From Nocardia vinacea NBRC 16497 (GTDB taxonomy: Bacteria > Actinomycetota > Actinomycetes > Mycobacteriales > Mycobacteriaceae), in the NCBI RefSeq assembly GCF_000308835.1, contig NZ_BAGN01000054.1, positions 1-37,974 on the forward strand: DNA of 37,974 nucleotides, given 5' to 3'. The notes beneath the pieces were generated by a model. It worked only from the letters and a program-made list of their open reading frames with translations, made no database searches and had not been told where the DNA came from. The position numbers and the translations under genes were made by a program. Of this stretch, positions 23,561-31,215 are shown piece by piece; the first letter of the stretch is position 1; each line of letters starts with the position of its first letter.

Positions 23561-24520
23561 GTGGATGCGCTCGCCAGCCTGCTCGAAGGTCCACGCGCCC
23601 GAGGTGCGTTCGTCATGTGTTCACTGCTCGACCCGCCGTGGTCGCTGCGCATCCAGGACCGGGCGCCGCTGACGGTGGTATCGATGATCCGCGGCACGGC
23701 CTGGATCATGACCGATGCGGCGGGCAGTAAGCCTCGGCAAGTGAGCGCGGGCGATATCGCGATCTTCCGCGGACCCGATCCATATACAGTCGCCGACGAT
23801 CCGGCCACCACACCGCAGATCTTCATCGATCCAGGCAACGTCACCAAGACTGCCGACGGTGAAATCCTCTGCGAGACATTGAGTCTCGGTGTGCGCCAGT
23901 GGGGCACCGATGCGAACGGCGCCACCCTGATGGTCACGGGCACCTACGAGTCCGCGGGCGCGGCGAGTCAGCGGCTGCTGCGAGCCCTGCCGCCCGTGAT
24001 CATCTTGCGGCGCGGCGATTTCGACACCCGGCTGCTCGACGTTCTGGTCGACGAGGCCACCAAGGACGAGCCCGCACAGGGCGTCGTCCTGGACCGGCTG
24101 CTCGATATGGTGCTGATCGCGGCCCTGCGCGCCTGGTTCGCCCGCAATGACGCGCCCGCGTGGTATCACGCCTACAGCGATCCGCTGGTCGGCAAGGCGC
24201 TGCGGCTGTTGCAGCACAATCCGGCGCACGGCTGGACGGTCGCGAGCTTGGCCGAGGCGGTGGGAGTTTCGCGCGCCGCGCTCGCTCGCCGGTTCACCGA
24301 TCTGGTCGGTGAGCCGCCGATGGCGTTCCTCACCGAATGGCGGCTGGCCCTGGCGGCCGATCTGCTGCAGGAATCCGATGCCACCATCGAATCCATTGCC
24401 CGCCAGGTCGGCTACGGCAGCGCGTTCGCACTGAGCACGGCATTCAAACGCCACTTCGGCGTGAGTCCGCGCGACCACCGGCAGGGCAGCACCCCGGCTG
24501 AGCTATCGTCGGCCGGGTGA
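23561..24520 (+). CDS. AraC-family regulator with cupin sensor domain
   Basis: A 319-residue regulator. The N-terminal part (about residues 1-180) is a cupin_6-type ligand domain (RPxQVSAGDIAIFRGPDPYT region, LPPVIILRRGD). The C-terminal AraC helix-turn-helix pair (about 205-305) reads VASLAEAVGVSRAALARRFT and SIARQVGYGSAFALSTAFKR, ending HFGVSPRDHR. This architecture is common among regulators controlling divergent oxidoreductases. It starts at a GTG without a strong Shine-Dalgarno sequence. The stop overlaps the thioesterase start (GTGA), so both are co-transcribed. The inducer is unknown; the divergent NmrA-like gene is the obvious target. Confidence 0.88.
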   Translation: MDALASLLEGPRARGAFVMCSLLDPPWSLRIQDRAPLTVVSMIRGTAWIMTDAAGSKPRQVSAGDIAIFRGPDPYTVADDPATTPQIFIDPGNVTKTADGEILCETLSLGVRQWGTDANGATLMVTGTYESAGAASQRLLRALPPVIILRRGDFDTRLLDVLVDEATKDEPAQGVVLDRLLDMVLIAALRAWFARNDAPAWYHAYSDPLVGKALRLLQHNPAHGWTVASLAEAVGVSRAALARRFTDLVGEPPMAFLTEWRLALAADLLQESDATIESIARQVGYGSAFALSTAFKRHFGVSPRDHRQGSTPAELSSAG

Positions 24521-24939
24521 CGCAGCAGTATCCAGTCCTTTGGCCGATGCCGACCCGGTGGGCCGATAACGACCACTACGGCCACGTGAACAACGTGACG
24601 TACTACTCGTACTTCGACACCGCGGTCAATGCCTGGCTCATGCACGCCACCGGCACGGATATCCGCGAACTGCCCGCCCTCGGCGTGGTCGCCCAGACCT
24701 CCTGCCAGTACCACGGCTCGCTCAGCTTCCCCGACCAGCTCCAGGTAGGCCTGCGCATCTCCCGCCTCGGCCGCTCCAGCATCACCTACGACCTGGCCAT
24801 CTTCCGCGAATCCGGCGACGCCCTCGACCTGGCCGCCACCGGCACCTTCGTCCACGTCTACGTGGACAACGAAACCCGCAAACCGGTAGAAATCCCAGAA
24901 ATAATCCGCACCGCCGCAGCCGCCCTGGTCACTGACTGA
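24517..24939 (+). CDS. Acyl-CoA thioesterase, hotdog fold (4HBT type)
   Basis: A 140-residue single hotdog domain. The motif RWADNDHYGHVNNVTYYSYF is the hallmark of 4-hydroxybenzoyl-CoA thioesterase-type enzymes, with Asp in the WADND box as catalytic carboxylate. ATGTFVHVYVDNETRKPVEI forms the last strands. It would release a free acid from an acyl-CoA; the chain type is unknown. The GTG start overlaps the AraC stop by four bases. The following 78 bases hold a HicA toxin remnant. Confidence 0.88.
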   Translation: MTQQYPVLWPMPTRWADNDHYGHVNNVTYYSYFDTAVNAWLMHATGTDIRELPALGVVAQTSCQYHGSLSFPDQLQVGLRISRLGRSSITYDLAIFRESGDALDLAATGTFVHVYVDNETRKPVEIPEIIRTAAAALVTD

Positions 24940-24940
24940 T

Positions 24941-25018
24941 CCGGTCAAGCGCGGCACACTGGCCTCGATCCTGCGCCAGGCCGGAATGACAGCCACCGAA
25001 TTCCTCAACCTCCTGTAA
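24941..25018 (+). pseudogene. Remnant of a HicA mRNA interferase C-terminus
   Basis: Directly after the thioesterase stop, a + strand frame reads PVKRGTLASILRQAG then MTATEFLNLL and a stop, 25 residues. This matches the C-terminal end of HicA toxins (pattern G-T-L-x-x-I-L-R-Q-A-G-x-x-x-x-E-F-L-x-L-L). The double-stranded RNA-binding-like N-terminal part with the catalytic His is absent: upstream bases belong to the thioesterase in another frame. No HicB antitoxin is nearby. It is too short to be active and is best read as a scar of a lost toxin-antitoxin module. Confidence 0.7.
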
Positions 25019-25037
25019 GCCCCTCGGTCCGAAGGGA

Positions 25038-25550
25038 TCAGGCCCGTAGCGAGCGATCGGCGGATTCGGCCAGCCGATCCAGTAGCGGGGCTGTGCGTGG
25101 CCCGACGAATTGCTGCATCACCAATGCCATATTGGTGCGTTCCACCCCGGGGATCTTCAATATCTGCCCGGCGATGCGGTACAGATCGTCCGCATCCTGC
25201 GCCACCACCCGGACCGTGAGATCGGTCAGTCCGGTCATGCCGCACACTTCGGTCACCTCCGGCACCCGGGCGAGTTCGCCGACCACCGAATCCAATCGGT
25301 GCTGATCGACGACGACTGCGACGAAAGCCGCCAGTGGGTAGCCCAGCGCCTGTGGTTGCACTCGACGTTCGAAGCTGGCGAGCACACCGCTCGCCTCCCA
25401 GCGTGACAGCCGCGCCTGCACGGTATTGCGGGACAACCCGAGCCGGGTCGCCAGCTCGACGCCGGTCGCGCGTGGGTTGGCGACCAGCTCGAGCAACAGC
25501 CGCGCGTCGGTGGCGTCCAGGGTCACGTCGGCGGGTTCTCTACTGGTCAT
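25038..25550 (-). CDS. Lrp/AsnC-family transcriptional regulator
   Basis: A 170-residue regulator. The N-terminal helix-turn-helix (about 12-60) reads DATDARLLLELVANPRATGV and LATRLGLSRNTVQARLSRWE. The C-terminal RAM ligand/oligomerisation domain includes YPLAAFVAVVVDQHRLDSVV and VCGMTGLTDLTVRVVAQDAD. It is divergent from the branched-chain-type oxoacid dehydrogenase operon, a pairing known for BkdR-type regulators that sense branched-chain amino acids or oxoacids. The ATG at 25550 is chosen because the family N-terminus follows; the open frame extends 22 codons further without conservation. No Shine-Dalgarno is apparent, so the message may be leaderless. Confidence 0.88.
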   Translation of the reverse strand: MTSREPADVTLDATDARLLLELVANPRATGVELATRLGLSRNTVQARLSRWEASGVLASFERRVQPQALGYPLAAFVAVVVDQHRLDSVVGELARVPEVTEVCGMTGLTDLTVRVVAQDADDLYRIAGQILKIPGVERTNMALVMQQFVGPRTAPLLDRLAESADRSLRA

Positions 25551-25596
25551 ACAACGCAGTATGACATCAATCGGCCGGTCAGAATTGGGCATTCTG

Positions 25597-25641
25597 CTTA
25601 CTCGCGTATCGACCACTTGCGCACTTCGCCTACTCGTGGAT
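25597..25641. promoter_or_regulatory. Phased direct repeats in the Lrp/bkd divergent promoter
   Basis: CTTACTCGCGTAT (25597-25609) and CCTACTCGTGGAT (25629-25641) share ten of thirteen bases and are 32 bp apart, about three helical turns. They sit midway between the AsnC-type gene and E1alpha. Lrp-family octamers bind phased sites, so these are candidate operators. TTGCGC (25617-25622) between them may be a -35 element; TATAGG at 25651-25656 is a weak -10 candidate. Confidence 0.4.
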
Positions 25642-25696
25642 GCTATGTGATATAGGGCACACCAGCCCTGTGCTCGTGGTCAGGAGGCGATCCCGA

Positions 25697-26809
25697 ATGA
25701 CGAACAAATCCGACTATCCGGTTCAGTTGGTACAACCCGACGGCCGCCGCGTACTCGACCGAGAACACGCCGCCCTGATCGCCGACATCGGGCCCGCACA
25801 GCTGCGCGCGATGTACACAGACCTGGTCGTGACCCGCCGGATCGACACCGAGGCAACTGCTCTGCAACGCCAGGGCCAGCTCGGACTGTGGGCGCCGATG
25901 ATCGGGCAGGAGGCCGCCCAGGTCGGCTCGGCATACGCCTTGCGCCCCGACGACTACGTCTTCTGTAGCTACCGCGAGCACGCCGTCGCCTACTGCCGCG
26001 GCGTCCATCCCACCGAACTCACCCGGATGTGGCGCGGGGTCGCGCACTCCTGCTGGGATCCCGAAGCGGTCAATATGACCAACCCGAATATCATCGTCGG
26101 CTCGCAGGGCCTGCACGCGACCGGTTACGCCTACGCCGCCCACCTCGACGGCGCGGAGATCGCGACCATCGCCTACTTCGGTGACGGCGCCTCGAGCCAG
26201 GGCGATCTCGCCGAGGCACTGGGCTTCGCCGCGAGCTGGAGCGCCCCGGTGGTCTTCTTCTGCCAGAACAACCACTGGGCGATCAGTTCCCCCGTCCGCA
26301 TCCAGAGCGCGACCCCGATCGCGCGGCGCGCCTACGGTTATGGAATACCCGGCCTCCAGGTCGACGGCAATGATGTGCTCGCCGTCCTCGCGGTCACCAG
26401 GCAGGCCGCCGCCCGCGCTCGCACCGGTGGCGGACCGTCGTTCATCGAGGCGCTCACCTATCGGATGGGTCCGCACACCACCGCCGATGATCCGACGCGC
26501 TACCGCTCCGCCGCCGAGACCGAGGAGTGGGCGCGCCGCGATCCGATCGCGCGGCTGCGCCGACTTATGGAACGAGAGTCTCTATGGGACAACGCATTCG
26601 AGCGCCATGTCGATGCGACCGCCGACGAAGTCGCGCAACAGGTGCGCACCGCGACCATCGATATGCCGGATCCGGCGCCGGCGCAGCTATTCGATCACGT
26701 CTATGCCACCCCGCATCCGCTGATCACCCAGGAGCGGAACGAGTACGCGGAATATCTGGCCGGCGACCCCGGTGCGAGTGCCGCGCGACCGGAAGGAGTC
26801 CCCACATGA
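25697..26809 (+). CDS. bkdA: Branched-chain-type 2-oxoacid dehydrogenase E1 alpha
   Basis: A 370-residue thiamine-diphosphate enzyme subunit. The TPP motif runs from GDGASSQGDLAEALGFAASW to FFCQNNHWAIS (GDG followed by NN); VRIQSATPIARRAYGYGIPG and LTYRMGPHTTADDPTRYR are typical of BkdA/PdhA. It decarboxylates the 2-oxoacid and, with E1 beta, acylates the lipoyl group of E2. The ATG at 25697 has AGGAGG nine bases upstream. The stop overlaps the E1 beta start (ATGA). The equivalent M. tuberculosis complex (Rv2497c-Rv2495c) acts on branched-chain oxoacids, which I take as the likely substrate here. Confidence 0.93.
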   Translation: MTNKSDYPVQLVQPDGRRVLDREHAALIADIGPAQLRAMYTDLVVTRRIDTEATALQRQGQLGLWAPMIGQEAAQVGSAYALRPDDYVFCSYREHAVAYCRGVHPTELTRMWRGVAHSCWDPEAVNMTNPNIIVGSQGLHATGYAYAAHLDGAEIATIAYFGDGASSQGDLAEALGFAASWSAPVVFFCQNNHWAISSPVRIQSATPIARRAYGYGIPGLQVDGNDVLAVLAVTRQAAARARTGGGPSFIEALTYRMGPHTTADDPTRYRSAAETEEWARRDPIARLRRLMERESLWDNAFERHVDATADEVAQQVRTATIDMPDPAPAQLFDHVYATPHPLITQERNEYAEYLAGDPGASAARPEGVPT

Positions 26810-27777
26810 TCACGACCTTCGCCGCAGCGCTCAATGCCGGGCTGCGGCGGGCCATGGACGACGATCCGAAAGTCGTTCTGATGGGCGAGGATATCGGCCG
26901 CCTCGGCGGGGTGTTCCGGGTAACCGATACGCTGCAAAAGGATTTCGGGAACAACCGCGTCATCGATACGCCGCTGGCCGAATCCGGCATTGTCGGAACG
27001 GCTTTCGGTATGGCGCTGCGCGGCTACCGGCCGGTCTGCGAGATTCAATTCGACGGCTTCGTCTATCCGGCTTTCGATCAGATCGTTTCGCACGTCGCCA
27101 AGATCCACTATCGGACGCAGGGAAAGGTGATCGCGCCCATTACGATTCGCATTCCGTTCGGCGGTGGAATCGGTTCGGTGGAGCATCACTCGGAGTCGCC
27201 GGAGGCGTATTTCGCCCATACCGCGGGACTGCGCGTCGTGACGCCGAGCAATCCCGCCGACGCGTATTTCATGATCCGCCAGGCGATCGCGCTCGATGAT
27301 CCGGTGATCTTCTTCGAACCCAAGCGGCGCTACTGGGATAAGGCCGAGATCGATTTCGACGCCGAGGCTATCCCGCTGGACCGAGCCCGAGTCTGCGTCA
27401 GCGGTACCGATGCCACCGTCGTCGCCTACGGCGGCACCGTGGCTTCGGCCACTACGGCCGCGAAAATCGCCGCAGAGGAAGGGCATTCGCTCGAGGTGGT
27501 CGATCTGCGCAGTTTGTCGCCGATCGATTTCGACACCATCGAGGCCTCGGTGGCCAAGACCGGCAGGTTGATCGTGACGCACGAAGCGCCGGTCTTCGGC
27601 GGGCTCGGCGCCGAGATCGCCGCGCGGATCACCGAGCGCTGCTTCTACTACCTGGAGGCGCCGGTGCTGCGCGTCGGTGGCTTCGACATCCCATACCCCC
27701 CGGCTAAGCTCGAAAAGCACCACCTGCCCGATCCGGACCGGATCCTCGCCGCGGTCGATCGCTCACTCGCCGCCTGA
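26806..27777 (+). CDS. bkdB: Branched-chain-type 2-oxoacid dehydrogenase E1 beta
   Basis: A 323-residue transketolase-like subunit. VVLMGEDIGRLGGVFRVTDT lies near the N-terminus, then TPLAESGIVGTAFGMALRGY, EIQFDGFVYPAFDQIVSHVA and the C-terminal GGFDIPYPPAKLE, characteristic of branched-chain E1 beta proteins. It completes the alpha2-beta2 E1 tetramer. AGGAG is seven bases before the ATG. The E2 gene starts 25 bases after its stop, so all three genes are one operon. Confidence 0.93.
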   Translation: MITTFAAALNAGLRRAMDDDPKVVLMGEDIGRLGGVFRVTDTLQKDFGNNRVIDTPLAESGIVGTAFGMALRGYRPVCEIQFDGFVYPAFDQIVSHVAKIHYRTQGKVIAPITIRIPFGGGIGSVEHHSESPEAYFAHTAGLRVVTPSNPADAYFMIRQAIALDDPVIFFEPKRRYWDKAEIDFDAEAIPLDRARVCVSGTDATVVAYGGTVASATTAAKIAAEEGHSLEVVDLRSLSPIDFDTIEASVAKTGRLIVTHEAPVFGGLGAEIAARITERCFYYLEAPVLRVGGFDIPYPPAKLEKHHLPDPDRILAAVDRSLAA

Positions 27778-27802
27778 TTACCGCTCACTGAGAGGTGCCC
27801 CA

Positions 27803-29149
27803 GTGGAAGATCGTGCCCCCGAGGAAGATCAGGGCAATATCCTGGAATTCCGGCTACCCGATCTCGGCGAGGGACTGACCGATGCGGAGTTGGTGGCGTG
27901 GTCGGTGGGCGTCGGCGATACCGTGCAGCTGAATCAGACGATCGCCGAGGTGGAGACGGCCAAGGCAGTGGTGTCGCTGCCGTCGCCGTTCTCGGGCACG
28001 GTGATCGAATTGCTCGCTCGGCCCGGCGAGACGATTGTGGTGGGGGCGCCGCTGATCCGGGTGCGCAATGATCTGGCGGTCGCGCAAGATGAGGCGAACG
28101 GGCGGACATCGGTGCTGGTCGGATACGGGCCCGAAGGGGAGACGGTGTCCCGGCGGCGCAGAAGGGTTGCGGAACCGACTGCGCCGCAGGAGAGTTCGAC
28201 CGTCGATCCGGTCGAGTCGGGAATGGCCAGGGCTGCCGCGACCCCCGGCGCGCGCAAACTCGCCAAGGAACTCGGCATCGACCTCTGGTACGTCGCGGGT
28301 TCGGGCCCCGACGGTGCGGTCACGGTCGAGGACGTGCGCGGCGCGGTCCCGGTATCGCAGCCGCGCGCTGCGGCGACCCACACCGACGGCCCGGCCGCGC
28401 CACCGCCATCGGTCACCGATCCGAATGCGGGCATCATCCGCCCCGCATCCCGCGAGGAACGCACCCCGATCAGTGGCATCCGCAAACGCACCGCGGCCGC
28501 CATGGTGGCGAGCGCGCGCACCATCCCGCAGGCCAGCACCTTTGTCACCATCGACTTCACCGCATCGATGGAACTGCTCGACCACCTGCGCACCACCAAA
28601 ACCTTCGAGGGGCTGACGCTGACACCGCTGGCCTTGGTCGCCAAGTCCGTCCTCGCCGCCCTCGCGGAATATCCCGGCATCAACGCATTCTGGGACGAAG
28701 CGAATCAGCAGATCGTCACCAAGCACTACGTGAATCTCGGCATCGCGGTCGCCACCGAACGCGGCCTGCTGGTGCCCAACCTCAAGGAAGCCCAGGCATT
28801 GAGCCTGCGCGAACTGTGCCGGGAGATCGGCTGGCTCGCCGAGACGGCGCGTTCGGGCCGCGCGACTCCGACCGACCTGCGCGGCGGCAGCTTCACCATC
28901 ACCAATGTCGGCGTCTTCGGTGTCGACGCCGGTGTTCCGCTGGTCAATCCGGGCGAGGCCGCGATCCTGTGCCTCGGCTCGATTCGGAAGCGCCCGTGGG
29001 TATTCCGTGACGAACTCGCCATCAGGTGGGTCACCACCATCGGCATCAGTTTCGACCACCGGATGATCGATGGTGAGCTGGCAGCGCGCTTCCTCGCGAC
29101 CGTCGCCGGATTGCTCGAGGATCCGCTCACGCTACTGGGCCGGATGTAG
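27803..29149 (+). CDS. bkdC: Branched-chain-type 2-oxoacid dehydrogenase E2 (dihydrolipoyl acyltransferase)
   Basis: A 448-residue E2 with one lipoyl domain (about 13-90; lipoyl Lys54 in EVETAKAVVSLPSP), a peripheral-subunit-binding domain (GARKLAKELGIDLWYVAGSG, about 150-185) and a catalytic domain closing with ISFDHRMIDGELAARFL, where His and Asp are the active-site pair. It passes the acyl group from lipoate to CoA. The GTG at 27803 has AGAGG seven bases upstream. No E3 gene follows, so the shared cellular dihydrolipoamide dehydrogenase must serve. The stop is directly adjacent to that of the convergent DUF899 gene. Confidence 0.93.
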   Translation: MEDRAPEEDQGNILEFRLPDLGEGLTDAELVAWSVGVGDTVQLNQTIAEVETAKAVVSLPSPFSGTVIELLARPGETIVVGAPLIRVRNDLAVAQDEANGRTSVLVGYGPEGETVSRRRRRVAEPTAPQESSTVDPVESGMARAAATPGARKLAKELGIDLWYVAGSGPDGAVTVEDVRGAVPVSQPRAAATHTDGPAAPPPSVTDPNAGIIRPASREERTPISGIRKRTAAAMVASARTIPQASTFVTIDFTASMELLDHLRTTKTFEGLTLTPLALVAKSVLAALAEYPGINAFWDEANQQIVTKHYVNLGIAVATERGLLVPNLKEAQALSLRELCREIGWLAETARSGRATPTDLRGGSFTITNVGVFGVDAGVPLVNPGEAAILCLGSIRKRPWVFRDELAIRWVTTIGISFDHRMIDGELAARFLATVAGLLEDPLTLLGRM

Positions 29150-29839
29150 TCACGCCCCCGGGTCGCCGTAGTGCGCGGCGATGTCTTCGGAGCCGCTCCA
29201 TCGGCTGTAGGTCGGCGATTGCGGCCACCCCTCGGGCGAGTCCTGCCACTGCTCCTGCCGCCCGTACGGCAGCACGTCGATCAGCGCGAAGCTGTGACCG
29301 ATCTGCTCGGTGCCACGGCCGTTGGTGTGCCAGGTGCGATAGACCGTATCGCCGTCGCGCAGGAATACGTTGACCGCGAATCCGCCGCCGGGCGGTGCGC
29401 CGACGTCGGTGCCGAATGGACTGTTCGCCGTGGAATACCAGGCCATTTTGTTCCCGACCCGCCGCTTGTACGCGAGCGCCTCGTCGATCGGCCCCTGGGT
29501 GACGATGACGAACCGGGCATCGTAGTTGTCCAGGAACTCCAACCGGGTGAACTGCGAAGTGAACCCGGTACAACCACCGCACTGCCACTTCTCGCCCGGG
29601 AACCACATGTGGTTGTAGACGATCAGCTGTGACTTACCGTCGAAGATATCCGCCAGCCGCACCGATCCCGCCTCGCCCTCGAGGGTGTATTCGGGCATTT
29701 CGACCATCGGCAGGCGCCGCCGCTGGGCGGCGATCGCATCGAGTTCTCGGGTCGCCGCCTTCTCCCGGACACGCAGCTCATCGAGTTGGCGCTGCCAGGT
29801 GTCGGCATCGACGACGGGCGGCAGGGCGTTGTCGCTCAT
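29150..29839 (-). CDS. DUF899-family thioredoxin-like protein
   Basis: A 229-residue protein of the DUF899 family. Landmarks are LIVYNHMWFPGEKWQCGGCT (with a CGGC pair in the thioredoxin CxxC position), FTSQFTRLEFLDNYDARFVI and the C-terminal QSPTYSRWSGSEDIAAHYGD. The fold is predicted to be thioredoxin-like; biochemical function is not established. GGGAGG is five bases before the ATG at 29839. The upstream 201 bp hold a direct repeat CGGTCGCCG at 29885-29893 and 29901-29909 but no other recognised element. Confidence 0.87.
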   Translation of the reverse strand: MSDNALPPVVDADTWQRQLDELRVREKAATRELDAIAAQRRRLPMVEMPEYTLEGEAGSVRLADIFDGKSQLIVYNHMWFPGEKWQCGGCTGFTSQFTRLEFLDNYDARFVIVTQGPIDEALAYKRRVGNKMAWYSTANSPFGTDVGAPPGGGFAVNVFLRDGDTVYRTWHTNGRGTEQIGHSFALIDVLPYGRQEQWQDSPEGWPQSPTYSRWSGSEDIAAHYGDPGA

Positions 29840-30040
29840 GAAGTCCTCCCTGATCATTTTGCGTTTGCAGATATAGACGCGGCCCGGTCGCCGAACTAAT
29901 CGGTCGCCGGAAAAATCCCTGAACTCGCCGAGATGGACCAGTTACTACCCCTTGGCACCATTTTCGGAACATACTGGTATATCCGCTGGTCATCGCATGA
30001 GAACCGCAGTTGGGCGTCAACGGAAAGCGGAGGGCAAAGC

Positions 30041-30403
30041 ATGACGATTCTGCTCCAGGTACTCGAGCAGAGCTTCACGCCGACCACGCCGTGGGAACGG
30101 CGCAAATTCACCTTTGTCAATGCCGACAAGATCGTCGGCATGCGACTGGACGGACAGTCCGGCGTCTGGCTGGACTTGTCCCGGCCCGGTGAATCACAGC
30201 GACTGGCCCGAACCCTGGACCCGCGTGACGCCGTCACGTTCCTGCTCACCACCTTCGCGAAGATCGCCGAGTGCGAGGAGCGCGGTGGTTCGTGGCTGAT
30301 CGGACACGACGGCGCGCACACCGAGTCCATCGTGGCCACCAGATTCCCACCCCGGAGCAGTGAAGTCGCCAATGACGATCTGCTGGCTCGCGCCTGGCTG
30401 TGA
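30041..30403 (+). CDS. Hypothetical protein, 120 residues
   Basis: A soluble protein with no membrane segment. GGAGGG lies shortly before the ATG. The sequence opens MTILLQVLEQSFTPTTPWER and contains FVNADKIVGMRLDGQSGVWL and AVTFLLTTFAKIAECEERGG; the middle looks like a small beta-rich fold. I do not recognise the family. It stands alone on the + strand between the DUF899 gene (divergent) and the HNH lipoprotein. High third-position GC supports coding. Confidence 0.65.
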   Translation: MTILLQVLEQSFTPTTPWERRKFTFVNADKIVGMRLDGQSGVWLDLSRPGESQRLARTLDPRDAVTFLLTTFAKIAECEERGGSWLIGHDGAHTESIVATRFPPRSSEVANDDLLARAWL

Positions 30404-30473
30404 CGGCTGAACGGCTCCGAGGCGCTGCGGCCGGGTTCTACGAATGTCGGTCCATACGGGTACATCTGGCACC

Positions 30474-31211
30474 GTGCGTGCCGACATTCGACGATGGTTG
30501 CCTGCCCTGATCGCGGCGGCGATGTTCGCGCTGTCCGGATGCGCCGAGGTGGGCGGTGGACCGGTCGCGCCCGCATCCGGCAGGGGGACGGCCGCTGGCG
30601 GGGTGGGTGAACTCGGCCTGACCAGGGTTCAGCTCGAGCAGCTGCTGGCGTCGGTGCGAGTCGTTGCCGTACGGGGACATCCCGGCGGTTATGAGCGCGG
30701 TTGCAAGGACGGACAGCGGTGCGTATTCGGACCCTCATGGACCGATGACTACGACGGCCCCGCTGGTCACGACGGCTGCGATACCCGCAACAACGTACTG
30801 AGCGCGCAGCTGACCGGGGTGAGTTTCCGACCGGGCACCCACGGCTGCGTGGTAACCGCAGGCACACTCGATGACCCCTACACCGGCAGGCGGATCACCT
30901 TCAGTAAGGCCGATGCGGGCGATATCCAGATCGACCACGTCTATCCGCTGGCCGCTGCCTGGGATATGGGTGCGGTGTCCTGGCCGCTCGAGCGGCGGCT
31001 GCGTTTCGCCAACGATATCGACGTGAATCTGCTGGCCACCGCAGCGACTGCCAACCAGGCCAAGGGGGACAGCACACCGTCGGAATGGACACCGCGCACG
31101 AACGATTGTCTCTATGCGGGCAAATACCTGACGGTCGCGGTCCAGTACGACCTACCGGTGACCGCCGCCGACAATGCCGTGCTGAACGACATTGCCCGCT
31201 CGTGCCCGTAG
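30474..31211 (+). CDS. Secreted HNH-nuclease-like lipoprotein (DUF1524 type)
   Basis: A 245-residue exported protein. From the GTG at 30474 the signal sequence has a basic start (MRADIRRW), a hydrophobic core and a lipobox ALSGC with Cys23 as lipidation site. The mature part contains DIQIDHVYPLAAAWDMGA and, about 40 residues later, LLATAATANQAKGDSTPSEW, the DHV and N-QAKGD elements of the HNH/DUF1524 nuclease family often seen in secreted actinobacterial proteins. Paired cysteines (CKDGQRC, CDTRNN, HGCVV) suggest disulfides outside the cell. It may degrade extracellular DNA. An in-frame ATG at 30444 would add 10 residues. Activity is inferred from motifs only. Confidence 0.82.
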   Translation: MRADIRRWLPALIAAAMFALSGCAEVGGGPVAPASGRGTAAGGVGELGLTRVQLEQLLASVRVVAVRGHPGGYERGCKDGQRCVFGPSWTDDYDGPAGHDGCDTRNNVLSAQLTGVSFRPGTHGCVVTAGTLDDPYTGRRITFSKADAGDIQIDHVYPLAAAWDMGAVSWPLERRLRFANDIDVNLLATAATANQAKGDSTPSEWTPRTNDCLYAGKYLTVAVQYDLPVTAADNAVLNDIARSCP

Positions 31212-31215
31212 TGAG

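Noticed and set aside
29885..29909. CGGTCGCCG direct repeat before the DUF899 gene as an operator
   Set aside because: Only two 9-base GC-rich copies, common by chance in such DNA; recorded in the gene entry but not strong enough for a separate claim.
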